This document shows positions 16,148 through 24,629 of a stretch of 43,532 nucleotides of DNA, piece by piece. The DNA is from JAEHDI01 sp035455185 (GTDB lineage Bacteria; Acidobacteriota; Terriglobia; Bryobacterales; Bryobacteraceae). The notes under the pieces are model-generated. The model was not told the origin of the DNA. It worked only from the letters and a program-made list of their open reading frames with translations, and made no database searches. Positions within the stretch are counted from its first letter, which is position 1. Each line of letters begins with the position of its first letter. The stretch covers positions 1-43,532 of the forward strand of contig DATIFQ010000271.1 of NCBI GenBank assembly GCA_035455185.1. The letters run 5' to 3'. A program made the translations under genes and the position numbers.

Positions 16148-17438
16148 CTATTTCCGGATGCTGACTGAGATGCCGCCCGTTGGGGTCCGTGTGATCTTCG
16201 TCTCGAGGTTGGGATCGGTCGTGATGGCCTTGAGATAGTCGGGCTGGCGGTGTTCGAAGTCGTTGGCGTTGTGCGCCTTGATGGCACCGCCTGGCGTCAC
16301 CCGCCCGTAATGAAGATCGAGGAACCGCTTGTTATGCGGGGTTCCGGTGTCCATGAAGACAAAGTCGAAGGAGCCGCGGAGAGATGGAATCTCCTTAGAA
16401 TGCGTCGTTGACTCGACACTCGACCACGCTGTCAAGCCCCGCCTCGCGAAAGTTCTCGGCCGCGGCCTTCGCTCGTTCGGCATTCATTTCGAGCGTTATC
16501 AACTTGCCGCCATTCCTCTTGAACGCCATTCCCATCCAGATGGCGGAGTTTCCCTCGGCGGTGCCGATTTCCAGGCCCTGTTTGTAGCCTTTCTCGACGA
16601 TGAGATCGTATAGAATGCGGCCATCCTGCGGAGAGAACCCGTGGAGCCGATCGAGCACCGTCCGCGCCGCGCCTGGATCGATGCCTTCAAGAGAGCGGTC
16701 GAGAGAATCCCGCATCATCTCGCTCATCGCCCGCTTGTATGCGGCGGTGTTGGAGGCCAGCACAAAGCGCGAATCATCGACATCAACGTTGTGCTGGATT
16801 TCCGTGAATTTCATCACCTGCTCGCGCCCGCCTTCCAGGACTCGCACGGTGAATGGAACCTGAACTCCGTCCACGAGGCGATAGTCCTCGAACAAGAAGA
16901 TCCCGAGCCGGGAGAGCAGGCCCGTGCCGGCGTCGAAGTGAGCCACAACCGCCTTGCCTTGCGCGGGTTTGAACTCGACCACCCAGACTTCATGGCTGCC
17001 ACTCTTCTCCCTGCTTTTGACCGTCATGTCGGGAAAGAGCTCCGTGAGACGGAACGGGACCTGGAAGTCAAAACCATGGTTTTCTGAAACGAGATCGTCC
17101 GGCTTGACGGTCTCCGTGCCGTCCGGAGTCTGGGTCCAGGCTGATACGCCGTCGCAGGCGCGCTCGATCATCAAGACGCCTGGGATCGTCATCCGGTAAT
17201 CCCACTTTCCCGGCGCCTTGCCGTACACCTCGACGGGAAAGCCCGGGGCGTCGGGACGGGGATGCCACGTCCCTCTGTGGATCTGGGTAGTAATGCGGCC
17301 CGCCGCTTCCCGTCCCCCAGCGGCACGGAGATGTCTCTCGACGAGTTGCTCGGCGGACGGATGATCGGGGCCGGCTAGAGCGGGAGCGGCAAGAACGACG
17401 AACAGGGCAAGTTGACAGCGGACTATTTCGGATCTCAT
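16148..17438 (-). pseudogene. LolA-like domain fused to O-methyltransferase, interrupted by a +1 frameshift
   Basis: The first 348 codons (17438 to 16395) encode a signal peptide (LALFVVLAAPALAG), a lipoprotein-sorting (LolA-like) beta domain to about residue 240, and the start of a class I methyltransferase (GLEIGTAEGNSAIWMG as SAM-binding motif). The frame ends at TAA right after VNDAF. The missing half continues one base out of frame: KEIPSLRGSFDFVFMDTG, GRVTPGGAIKAHNAND, ending ISVSIRK at 16148. Removing the single extra T at 16397 restores one protein of about 430 residues with normal architecture. Either the gene is recently inactivated, the base is a sequencing error, or frameshifting occurs; the site has no obvious slippery codon. 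Its substrate is unknown. Confidence 0.75.
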
Positions 17439-17467
17439 AGTCTCAATTACTCAGATACGTGCCGGAA

Positions 17468-17482
17468 CCGAAAAGGTTTCGG
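17468..17482. promoter_or_regulatory. Palindrome between divergent genes
   Basis: CCGAAA and TTTCGG flank AGG in the 85-base divergent region between the LolA-like/methyltransferase gene and the 528-residue gene. A TATCTT -10-like element (17499-17504) lies downstream toward the plus-strand gene. It may be an operator shared by both; no regulator is encoded next to it. Confidence 0.3.
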
Positions 17483-17523
17483 CATGCGTTCTTTTTGGTA
17501 TCTTTTCAGGGGACTTCCGGACC

Positions 17524-19110
17524 ATGACCAAACTCGTGGAGAAGCTGGAGGAGGCGAAGCGCCGTTTCGGACCGGGCGAGGCACAACGAACCGAAGCGCT
17601 CCTAAATGAAGCAGCGAAGGCGCGAGTTATCGAAGCGGATGAGTTGATCCGGTTCCACGAAGCGCTGTTGTTTCACCGCGCGTATCCGAAGAGCGAAGGA
17701 GTGCTTCAGCGCGCCGAGGACCTGCTGGCATCGTTCGGAGAGCGTGCCGCACGAGCGGACCCGGAGCCGTTCGAGGAGCCGGAAGTGTCGGGCATCGCCG
17801 GTACGGCGTTTTCCGCAATCTTCAGCTATGACGTAGCACGGCGGCTTGTTGAACTTCATCCTAATGAACTGGAGGTTGACTGGGAACGATTCGAGCTGAC
17901 GGATCGCGCTGCGGGGCTTTGGCGCCGGCTGTTTCCACTGGTGGAGGAGGACACACTGGTCGAGGCGCACGTGCCCTACCGGGCGTGGCTGGATGCCGCA
18001 GCGGGCAGCGATCGCCAACTCGGATGGCTGCTGCGCCGCATCGCCGCGTTGCCTGCCACGGAGCCGGAGAAGGCCGATCTGTATCGAAGCCTCGATCTGG
18101 CCGTGCGGTGGAATCTCGGCAATTCGGAGGCGACCAGGACGAGGACGCGGCTTCCGGCGAGTGAGGTCTTCTATCACGATGAACCTCTGCTTCGGCGAAG
18201 CGGCGTGTCCCTGGCAGCGGAACTCGATGGGCCGCCACTAACGTTGGAGCGGCTTTCCCCAGCCCACGGGCGGGCGGTGCTCGATACGGCCCTCCGGACT
18301 TCCGCGGTCCGCTACCGCGAGCTGCATGGGTTCACGTACGGAGACGCGAAGAGAGTCTGGAAAGCGAATATTGGGCGAGGGGTAGCCGTTTACGTGTGTG
18401 GCGTGCCGCGGGAGCGGCGGCTGCCGTTACGCGCCTACCACGCAGCCACGATGTTCAAGAACGGCGTGCCCGTTGGCTACTTCGAAACCCTGACGCTGTT
18501 CGGTCGACTGGAGGTAGGCTTCAACCTTTACTACACCTTCCGCGAAGGCGAAACCGCCTGGCTGTTCGGGCAATTGCTGCGGCTGTTCCGGCAGATGCTC
18601 GGCGTGACCTGCTTCTCGGTCGATCCCTACCAGATCGGCGACGAAAACGACGAGGCGATTGAGTCGGGCGCGTTCTGGTTTTACCGGAAGCTGGGCTTCC
18701 GCTCCACCGAGGCGCCGATCGAGAACCTGGCGAAAGCGGAAGAGCGGAAAATCGCGGCGGCGCCGGGATACCGGACGCCCGCGCGGACCCTTCGGCGGCT
18801 GGCCACCGCGCCGGTCATCTACGAAATGCCAGGCGGCGAAACGGGCGCCTGGGACCGTTTCCGCGTACGGAACATTGGCCTCGCCTTGCAGCGGAGCCGG
18901 CGAAGGGAGGAAGCGCCTGGAGGTCTCGCCGCAATCCTGCCACTGATTCCGGATTTCGGCCGCTGGAGCGCGGAAGAGAAGCGCCGTGCGTCGGATGTCG
19001 TCCGTGCAAAGTCAGCCCCCGACGAGACAACTTATGTGAGAACGATGCAGCGCCACGCGAAGCTGCGCGACGCCGTCCTGCGGCTTGGAACTACCGCGCC
19101 GCCAAAGTGA
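17524..19110 (+). CDS. Unrecognised 528-residue protein with a GNAT-like C-terminal half
   Basis: I do not recognise this family. The ATG at 17524 follows an AGGGGA ribosome site. No signal peptide or membrane segment is seen. Residues 1-270 are helical and charged. Residues from about 280 to 410 look like an acyltransferase core: AYHAATMFKNGVPVGYFETL, then VGFNLYYTFREGETAWLFGQ, and AIESGAFWFYRKLGFR, which resembles the last GNAT motif (N-x-x-A-x-x-F-Y-x-K-x-G-F). The remaining C-terminus is basic and unassigned. Codon use and GC look like the neighbours, so it appears native. A cytoplasmic enzyme acting on an unknown amine is a guess only. Confidence 0.7.
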   Translation: MTKLVEKLEEAKRRFGPGEAQRTEALLNEAAKARVIEADELIRFHEALLFHRAYPKSEGVLQRAEDLLASFGERAARADPEPFEEPEVSGIAGTAFSAIFSYDVARRLVELHPNELEVDWERFELTDRAAGLWRRLFPLVEEDTLVEAHVPYRAWLDAAAGSDRQLGWLLRRIAALPATEPEKADLYRSLDLAVRWNLGNSEATRTRTRLPASEVFYHDEPLLRRSGVSLAAELDGPPLTLERLSPAHGRAVLDTALRTSAVRYRELHGFTYGDAKRVWKANIGRGVAVYVCGVPRERRLPLRAYHAATMFKNGVPVGYFETLTLFGRLEVGFNLYYTFREGETAWLFGQLLRLFRQMLGVTCFSVDPYQIGDENDEAIESGAFWFYRKLGFRSTEAPIENLAKAEERKIAAAPGYRTPARTLRRLATAPVIYEMPGGETGAWDRFRVRNIGLALQRSRRREEAPGGLAAILPLIPDFGRWSAEEKRRASDVVRAKSAPDETTYVRTMQRHAKLRDAVLRLGTTAPPK

Positions 19111-19166
19111 AGCCAGGACATTGGACGGACCGTCACACGCAGCTTGTCAGAGGCAGGGGGGATGTG

Positions 19167-20657
19167 TCAGTGGCGTGAGTGCGCCAGCACGGCTTCCACC
19201 AGCCCATCGACCGTGAACGGCGACGCCTCTGCCGTAACCTCCAGGCCGTGCTTTCGAATCGTCGCGCTGGTGACCGGCCCGATCGAGGCAATTTGTACGC
19301 CGTCCAAAACATCCCGTCCCGCGGTCTCAAGGAAATTCTTTACGGTCGACGAGCTCGTGAAAGTGACCCAGTCCGGCTTACGTCCTGACGAGAAGATCGC
19401 CCGGGCGCGGGCGGCCGCGTTCTCAGGGATCGCGGTCCGGTAGGCCTCAACCACATCCACCCGGGCGCCTCGCCGCGCCAGTTCGGCCGGCACGAGGTCA
19501 CGGGCCACTGCCGCGCGCGGCAGCAGCATGCGCTTGCCGGCGATCTCATGCGGCTCGAAGGCCTTCAGGAGGCTTTCCGCCACGTATTCCTCCGGCATCA
19601 GGTCAACCTTCAGGTGGAGCGACTCGACAGCGCGGCGCGTGGCCGGTCCGATCGTGCAGATGCGCGCCCGCAACGAGCGCAGGTCCGCGGACGAACCCTC
19701 AAGGCGCTCGACAAAGTAGCGTACTCCGTTGGCGCTAGTGAAGATGAGCCAGTCATAGGCGGACAGGTTTGCAATGGCACTGTCCATCGGCGACCAATCC
19801 ACGGGAGGCCGGATCTCGATCGTAGGAAATTCGATCACATCGGCGCCCAACGAATGCAGACGGGCAGAGAGATCGCCGGCCTGGCCGCGGGCCCGTGTGA
19901 CTATGACCCGCGAGCCGAACAGCGGCAGCCGCTCATACCAATTGAGCTTGTCCCGCAGGCGCACGACTTCGCCGACAATGATCGTGGCCGGCGGCTTCAT
20001 CCCTCGCTGCGCGATCAGGCCGGGCAACGAGGCCAGCGTTCCGGCAAGCGTCTCCTGATCCGGCCGCGTTCCCCAGCGGACCGCCATCGCGGGCGTTTCC
20101 GGCGGCCGGCCGCGCGCGATGATCTCGGCGGCGATCTGGGGAAAGTTCGTGAGCCCCATGAAGATCACCAGCGTTTCGGCCGCTCCGACCTTGTCCCAAT
20201 CGATCTGGGATATGGCGTGGCCGGTCACAAACGTCACCACCGACGTGTGATCGCGATGAGTCAGCGGCACTCCCGTGTAGGCGGCGATCCCCAGCGGCGA
20301 TGGCACACCAGGTACCACCTCGAACGGAATGCCCGCGTCTGCGAGCGCCTCCGCTTCTTCCCCGCCCCGTCCGAAGATATACGGGTCGCCGCCTTTCAGC
20401 CGGACAACGGTGAGCCCGCGCAGCGCATGCTTGACCAGCATCGCGCAGATCTCGGCCTGCGAAAATTCGTGTATCGCCTTTTTCTTCCCGACGTAGATCC
20501 TCTCGGCGTGCGGTGGAGCGAAGTCGAGCAAAGACACGGGCGCGAGATGGTCGTACAGGATCACGTCAGCGGACTCCAGGACGCGTCTCCCTTTCAGGGT
20601 GATCAGTTCCGGATCGCCGGGTCCGGCGCCCACGAGAAAGACGCGGGCTGCGGTCAT
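19167..20657 (-). CDS. Uroporphyrinogen-III C-methyltransferase / uroporphyrinogen-III synthase fusion
   Basis: Two-domain enzyme of 496 residues. The N-terminal part (residues 1-245) is a SUMT/CobA methyltransferase: VFLVGAGPGDPELITLKG, VVRLKGGDPYIFGRGGEE and YTGVPLTHRDH are diagnostic. The C-terminal part (about 255-496) is HemD: GSRVIVTRARGQAGDL, WLIFTSANGVRYF and SIGPVTSATIRKHGLE. It closes hydroxymethylbilane to uroporphyrinogen III and methylates it to precorrin-2, the branch to siroheme. It overlaps hemC by 4 bases and is the last gene of the hem operon. The siroheme-dependent reductase nearby (25817-27601) is a likely user of its product. Confidence 0.93.
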   Translation of the reverse strand: MTAARVFLVGAGPGDPELITLKGRRVLESADVILYDHLAPVSLLDFAPPHAERIYVGKKKAIHEFSQAEICAMLVKHALRGLTVVRLKGGDPYIFGRGGEEAEALADAGIPFEVVPGVPSPLGIAAYTGVPLTHRDHTSVVTFVTGHAISQIDWDKVGAAETLVIFMGLTNFPQIAAEIIARGRPPETPAMAVRWGTRPDQETLAGTLASLPGLIAQRGMKPPATIIVGEVVRLRDKLNWYERLPLFGSRVIVTRARGQAGDLSARLHSLGADVIEFPTIEIRPPVDWSPMDSAIANLSAYDWLIFTSANGVRYFVERLEGSSADLRSLRARICTIGPATRRAVESLHLKVDLMPEEYVAESLLKAFEPHEIAGKRMLLPRAAVARDLVPAELARRGARVDVVEAYRTAIPENAAARARAIFSSGRKPDWVTFTSSSTVKNFLETAGRDVLDGVQIASIGPVTSATIRKHGLEVTAEASPFTVDGLVEAVLAHSRH

Positions 20658-21577
20658 TTCTTGAGGTCCCGAAGCGAGAAGCCGTAGACGGCTTCGAGAA
20701 TTTGACTGCCGCCGGCGGCCAACAGTTCGCGCCCGAGTTCACGGCCAAGGCATTCCGCGTCGGACCGCGTCCCGACGGTCTGCCGGCGGATCACGGTCTC
20801 GCCGTCCGGCGACGCCACCAGCCCGAGAAGACGGAGTGTCTCCCCCTCGCACGTCGCATACGCGCCGATGGGAACCTGGCAGCCTCCGCCGAGCGCACCC
20901 AGTAGCGCGCGCTCCGCAGCCACCGCAATTCGGGTCGTCTCGTGGTTCAGGCGCGCGCACACCTGTTGTCCGGTGCCTCCGTCGCCGCGAGTTTCGACGG
21001 CCAGCGCGCCCTGCCCGACCGCGGGACACATGACCTCGGGAGGAAGAATTTCGGCGATGCGGCTTTCCCACCCCAGGCGTTTCAGGCCCGCGGCCGCGAG
21101 CACGATCGCATCGTACATCCCTTCGTCGAGCTTGCGAAGTCGAGTGTCGACATTGCCGCGGACAGATTCGATCACGATGTCCGGCCGCAGCGCGCGGATC
21201 TGTGCCACACGTCGAAGGGAGCTCGTCCCAACCTTCGCGCCCGGTGGAAGATCCGCCAGTTTGCGGCCGACCAGTGCGTCACACGGGTCCTGGCGCTCGG
21301 GGACAGCGGCAATGACCAGGCCCTCCGGCATCTCGGTAGGAAGGTCCTTCAAGCTGTGTACCGCCACGTCGATCCGTCGGTCGAGGAGGGCTTCCTCGAT
21401 TTCCTTCGTGAAGAGACCCTTGGTTCCGACCTTGGCCAGAGGGACATCGGTGATCTTGTCGCCGGTCGTTTTGATGATCTCGATGCGCGCTCTCTCGCCG
21501 AACGCTTCGAGGCGGCCCTCGATCCAGCGCGCCTGCCAGAGTGCGAGTTGGGAACCCCTGGAGCCAATCGTCAGCAT
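20654..21577 (-). CDS. hemC: Porphobilinogen deaminase (hydroxymethylbilane synthase)
   Basis: Polymerises four porphobilinogens into hydroxymethylbilane. 307 residues, the usual size. The N-terminus has TIGSRGSQLALWQARW; VHSLKDLPTEMPEGL is the conserved catalytic region, and GALGGGCQVPIGAYA carries the Cys that holds the dipyrromethane cofactor. It lies in the operon hemX-hemA-hemC-cobA/hemD, 3 bases after hemA and overlapping cobA/hemD by 4 bases. Confidence 0.96.
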   Translation of the reverse strand: MLTIGSRGSQLALWQARWIEGRLEAFGERARIEIIKTTGDKITDVPLAKVGTKGLFTKEIEEALLDRRIDVAVHSLKDLPTEMPEGLVIAAVPERQDPCDALVGRKLADLPPGAKVGTSSLRRVAQIRALRPDIVIESVRGNVDTRLRKLDEGMYDAIVLAAAGLKRLGWESRIAEILPPEVMCPAVGQGALAVETRGDGGTGQQVCARLNHETTRIAVAAERALLGALGGGCQVPIGAYATCEGETLRLLGLVASPDGETVIRRQTVGTRSDAECLGRELGRELLAAGGSQILEAVYGFSLRDLKK

Positions 21578-21580
21578 GGG

Positions 21581-22846
21581 TCAGTCGTCCAACCGAAACA
21601 GGCGCCGGATCATATCGATGGTTTGGAGGCCGTCGGGCAGTGAAGCGTGGCGGCGCAGCTCGGCAATGGGGGTATGCGCGATCTTGTTGATCAGGCCGCG
21701 CGTCAGCGTCTCAACGGCCTCTTCCTGCTGCGGAGTCAGCGCACCGAGCCGGCCGCGCACTCGCTCGATCTCCGCGAGGCGCACCTGTTCCAGCCGTTCC
21801 TGAAGCCCGACAATGGTGGGCGTCACCTCGCGGGCCCGCAAGCGCGAAATCGTGCGCTCCACCTCCTGCGAGATGATTGCCTCCGCCTCTTCCGCGTGTT
21901 TCAGCCTCTCCCTGCGGTTCGAGTCGACCACCTTCTGAAGATCGTCGATGTCGTAAAGATAGACATTGTCCAGGTCGTTGACGGCAGGGTCTATGTTGCG
22001 CGGCACGGCGATGTCGATCAGAAACATCGGCCGGTTCCGCCTTGCTTCGATAACGCGCCGCATCTCTTCTTTGCGAAGGAGGTAGTGAGGCGCCCCGCTG
22101 GATGTGATCACGATGTCGATCTCAGGCAGCTTCGCGACGAACCGGTCGTACTCCACTGTGAGGCCCTGGAACAACCGGGCCATTTCGACAGCGCGGTCGT
22201 GGGTCCGGTTGGTGACGAAGATCTGCGTCGCTCCGGAACGGTGAAGATAACGCGCGGCCAACTCGGACATCTTGCCCGCGCCGACCAGCAGCACCTTTCT
22301 TCCGGCGAGCGACCCGAAGATCTCACGGGCCAGTTCGATTGCAACGAAGCTGACCGAGACGGCGCTTTTTCCGATCTCTGTCTCGGAGCGGACCCGCTTG
22401 GCCACGCTGAAGGCGCGCGTCAGGACCGCGTCGAGATAGCCACCGAGAGCGCCATGCGCCTTGGCGGCGGCATACGCCGATTTAAGCTGGCCGAGGATCT
22501 GCGGCTCCCCAACCACCATCGAGTCGAGGCTCGACGCCACGCGAAACACGTGCTGAATCGCCTCCGTCTCCTCGTGATGGTACAAGTGAAGCGCCACGGA
22601 ATCGGCGGGAACGTGGCGCGAAGTCGTCAGGAAGTCGAGCACGCAGGCGCGAGCATCCGCCTCCCCGTCACAGGCAAGAGCCACCTCGACGCGGTTGCAG
22701 GTGGAAAGCACAAGCGCCTCAGCGACCCCGGGCCGCGAGCGGAGCGCGGAAAGCGCGCCGGGCAGCGCCTGATCATCGAACGCCAGCCGCTCGCGCACCT
22801 CGACGGGCGCCGTCTTGTGATTGATGCCTGTAACCGTGAGCTTCAT
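21581..22846 (-). CDS. hemA: Glutamyl-tRNA reductase
   Basis: First committed step of C5-pathway tetrapyrrole synthesis: reduction of glutamyl-tRNA to glutamate-1-semialdehyde with NADPH. 421 residues. The ATG at 22846 gives the standard N-terminus MKLTVTGINHKTAPVEVRER; a longer open frame upstream is a shadow of hemX. The catalytic Cys lies in LVLSTCNRVEVAL; the Rossmann domain has KVLLVGAGKMSELAARYL; the C-terminal dimerisation helix domain follows. The start overlaps hemX by 4 bases. Glutamate-1-semialdehyde aminotransferase (hemL) and hemB are not in the window. Confidence 0.96.
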   Translation of the reverse strand: MKLTVTGINHKTAPVEVRERLAFDDQALPGALSALRSRPGVAEALVLSTCNRVEVALACDGEADARACVLDFLTTSRHVPADSVALHLYHHEETEAIQHVFRVASSLDSMVVGEPQILGQLKSAYAAAKAHGALGGYLDAVLTRAFSVAKRVRSETEIGKSAVSVSFVAIELAREIFGSLAGRKVLLVGAGKMSELAARYLHRSGATQIFVTNRTHDRAVEMARLFQGLTVEYDRFVAKLPEIDIVITSSGAPHYLLRKEEMRRVIEARRNRPMFLIDIAVPRNIDPAVNDLDNVYLYDIDDLQKVVDSNRRERLKHAEEAEAIISQEVERTISRLRAREVTPTIVGLQERLEQVRLAEIERVRGRLGALTPQQEEAVETLTRGLINKIAHTPIAELRRHASLPDGLQTIDMIRRLFRLDD

Positions 22847-23667
22847 CCGCGTCCGAGCATAACCCTCAGATTGGAATGCGCCACCCAGGTGAGCGCCGAG
22901 AAGCCCACCACGGCCAGGGCGAGAAACGCGGCCTTCCGGCCGCGCCAGCCGGCGCCGACTCGAAGAAAAATCATCGCCAGATAAAACGCCCAGGTGACAA
23001 GTGAGATCACTATCTTGGGCTCGCGAATCCAGTGCGTTCCGGATTCGACGAACGCCCAGGTACTCCCCGCGATCACCGCGAGTGTGATCAGGACGAATCC
23101 TATCGCCATGGCCCTCGAGATGAACTCGTCCAAGGTCCCGAGCGGCGGCAAACGGTCGGCGAGCACGCGAGGGCTTTTCGACTTGAGCTGGCGCTCCTGG
23201 ATCAGGTAGATTACGCACGCCGCCGCCATCAGCACCATGGCGGCATACCCGAGCAGCACAAGGACCACGTGGACAAGCAGCCAGACGTCCCGAACGGCCG
23301 GGTTCGTCCAGGAAGCGACCGGCCGGCCAAAGCTACCGACGAGCGTCATCACAAAAACGAGCGGAAAGACGAAAACACTGAGGCTTTCAAACTGGTAACG
23401 CCAGTAGACGAACAGGAAGAACAGCGCCAGCAGAAACGCGCACAATGTCACCGACTCCCAGAAGTTATTGACCGGAAAATGGCCGGTGTAGATGCCCTCC
23501 TCGACAATAGCAACCATGTGGAGCACCACGGCGACGAGAAAGGCGACGAGCGCTGGCCGGAAGATCTGCTGCGAGCGCCGGCGAAGGATGGCTAGAATCG
23601 CTTGCAGCAATCCGAGCGAGTAGAGCGCGGCCGCAACCCGCAGCCAGACGGTGCTCATCTCATGCAT
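22843..23667 (-). CDS. hemX: HemX/CcsA-type cytochrome c assembly membrane protein
   Basis: Polytopic inner-membrane protein with about eight hydrophobic segments, 274 residues. It belongs to the CcsA/HemX family, with NNFWESVTLCAF and SWTNPAVRDVWLLVHV, in place of the full WWD motif, and conserved His residues in the segments. In Firmicutes HemX lowers HemA levels; other relatives handle heme for cytochrome c assembly. Being first in the operon and overlapping hemA by 4 bases, a HemX-like role is favoured. The start could be either ATG at 23667 or ATG at 23658. Confidence 0.85.
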   Translation of the reverse strand: MHEMSTVWLRVAAALYSLGLLQAILAILRRRSQQIFRPALVAFLVAVVLHMVAIVEEGIYTGHFPVNNFWESVTLCAFLLALFFLFVYWRYQFESLSVFVFPLVFVMTLVGSFGRPVASWTNPAVRDVWLLVHVVLVLLGYAAMVLMAAACVIYLIQERQLKSKSPRVLADRLPPLGTLDEFISRAMAIGFVLITLAVIAGSTWAFVESGTHWIREPKIVISLVTWAFYLAMIFLRVGAGWRGRKAAFLALAVVGFSALTWVAHSNLRVMLGRG

Positions 23668-23707
23668 TTCCGGAATATTCCTTCCAAAAAGAGGAGGTTG
23701 AACTTTC

Positions 23708-23735
23708 AGTATAGCGGACGACCGTCACCGTGAAA
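23708..23735 (-). promoter_or_regulatory. Candidate sigma-70 promoter of the hem operon
   Basis: On the minus strand TTTCAC (23735-23730) and TATACT (23713-23708) are separated by 16 bases, followed by about 40 bases to the hemX start. The -10 is close to consensus, the -35 is weak. A GGAATATTCC palindrome (23672-23681) sits in the leader just before the ATG. Confidence 0.45.
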
Positions 23736-23846
23736 CTGGTGCGCAGGGTGCGTAAAAACCAGCGTACCGGACTACGAAATGTTCCCCGCCCCTGTTTGCG
23801 TGAGTCGTCACCCCGCAAACGCGGCGGCATGGCCCATAATCGAAAA

Positions 23847-24563
23847 ATGACCAACGTACTGGGTGGTAAGAAAGCGGTTGTGACCGGCGGAACGCGCGGT
23901 ATCGGGCGCGCCATCGCGGAACGCCTCCTCCGGGAAGGCGCCGACGTCGCCATCTGCGGGCGCTCGGCGGCGGGCGTCGAACAGAGTGTCGCAGAGATGT
24001 CGCACGAGACAGGTGGGACAGTGGTTGGAACCACCGCCGACGTGGCTGATCTCAACCAGGTGCGCGCTTTGTTCACATTTGTGGACCAGCAACTCGGCGG
24101 TCTCGACATCCTGGTCAACAATGCGGGAATCGGTGTCTTTGCGAGCGTAAGTCGATTGTCTTCGGACGATTGGCGGCGTACTCTCGACACGAACTTGACG
24201 GGTGTTTACTACTGCTGCTCGGAGGCGCTTCCTCGTTTTCGGAACCGGGGAGGCGGATTCGTCATCAATATAAGTAGCCTGGCTGGCAAGAACGCATTCG
24301 CGGGTGGGGCTGCATATAACGCATCCAAGTTCGGGTTGAACGGATTCAGCGAAGCGATGATGCTGGATCACCGGTACGACAACGTGCGAGTCTGCACGGT
24401 AATGCCGGGGAGTGTAGCCACCGAGTTCAGTTCTCGCTCACAGAACGACGATTGGAAGATCGCTGCCGAGGACATCGCTGAGATTGTGGCCTGCGTGCTG
24501 CGGATGCCGGGACGGACGTTGATCAGCCGGGTTGAGGTGCGGCCATCGAAGCCGAAGAAATAG
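23847..24563 (+). CDS. SDR-family oxidoreductase
   Basis: Classical short-chain dehydrogenase/reductase of about 238 residues. The NAD(P)-binding TGGTRGIGRAIAE is near the N-terminus, NNAGIG follows, and the catalytic Ser (ISSLAGKNAF) and YNASKFG (YxxxK) are in place; HTGGTV and RDA-type turns are usual. The NADP-favouring CGRSAAG occurs after beta-2. The start at 23847 puts TGG about 12 residues in, as is usual; ATG at 23829 is possible. The substrate is unknown; such enzymes act on sugars, 3-oxoacyl groups or xenobiotics. Confidence 0.88.
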   Translation: MTNVLGGKKAVVTGGTRGIGRAIAERLLREGADVAICGRSAAGVEQSVAEMSHETGGTVVGTTADVADLNQVRALFTFVDQQLGGLDILVNNAGIGVFASVSRLSSDDWRRTLDTNLTGVYYCCSEALPRFRNRGGGFVINISSLAGKNAFAGGAAYNASKFGLNGFSEAMMLDHRYDNVRVCTVMPGSVATEFSSRSQNDDWKIAAEDIAEIVACVLRMPGRTLISRVEVRPSKPKK

Positions 24564-24629
24564 TTGGCAATTAAATTGCTCTACATTTCTTCGGAGCCGG
24601 CTGTCGGCATCCGGAGGTAAAAAGTTCAG

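Noticed and set aside
19548..20687. A 379-codon open frame opposite the cobA/hemD fusion
   Set aside because: Antisense shadow of a clearly assigned enzyme; no motif or ribosome site.
22847..23218. N-terminal extension of hemA by about 124 codons
   Set aside because: The extension lies inside hemX and has no family similarity; ATG at 22846 gives the standard HemA start.
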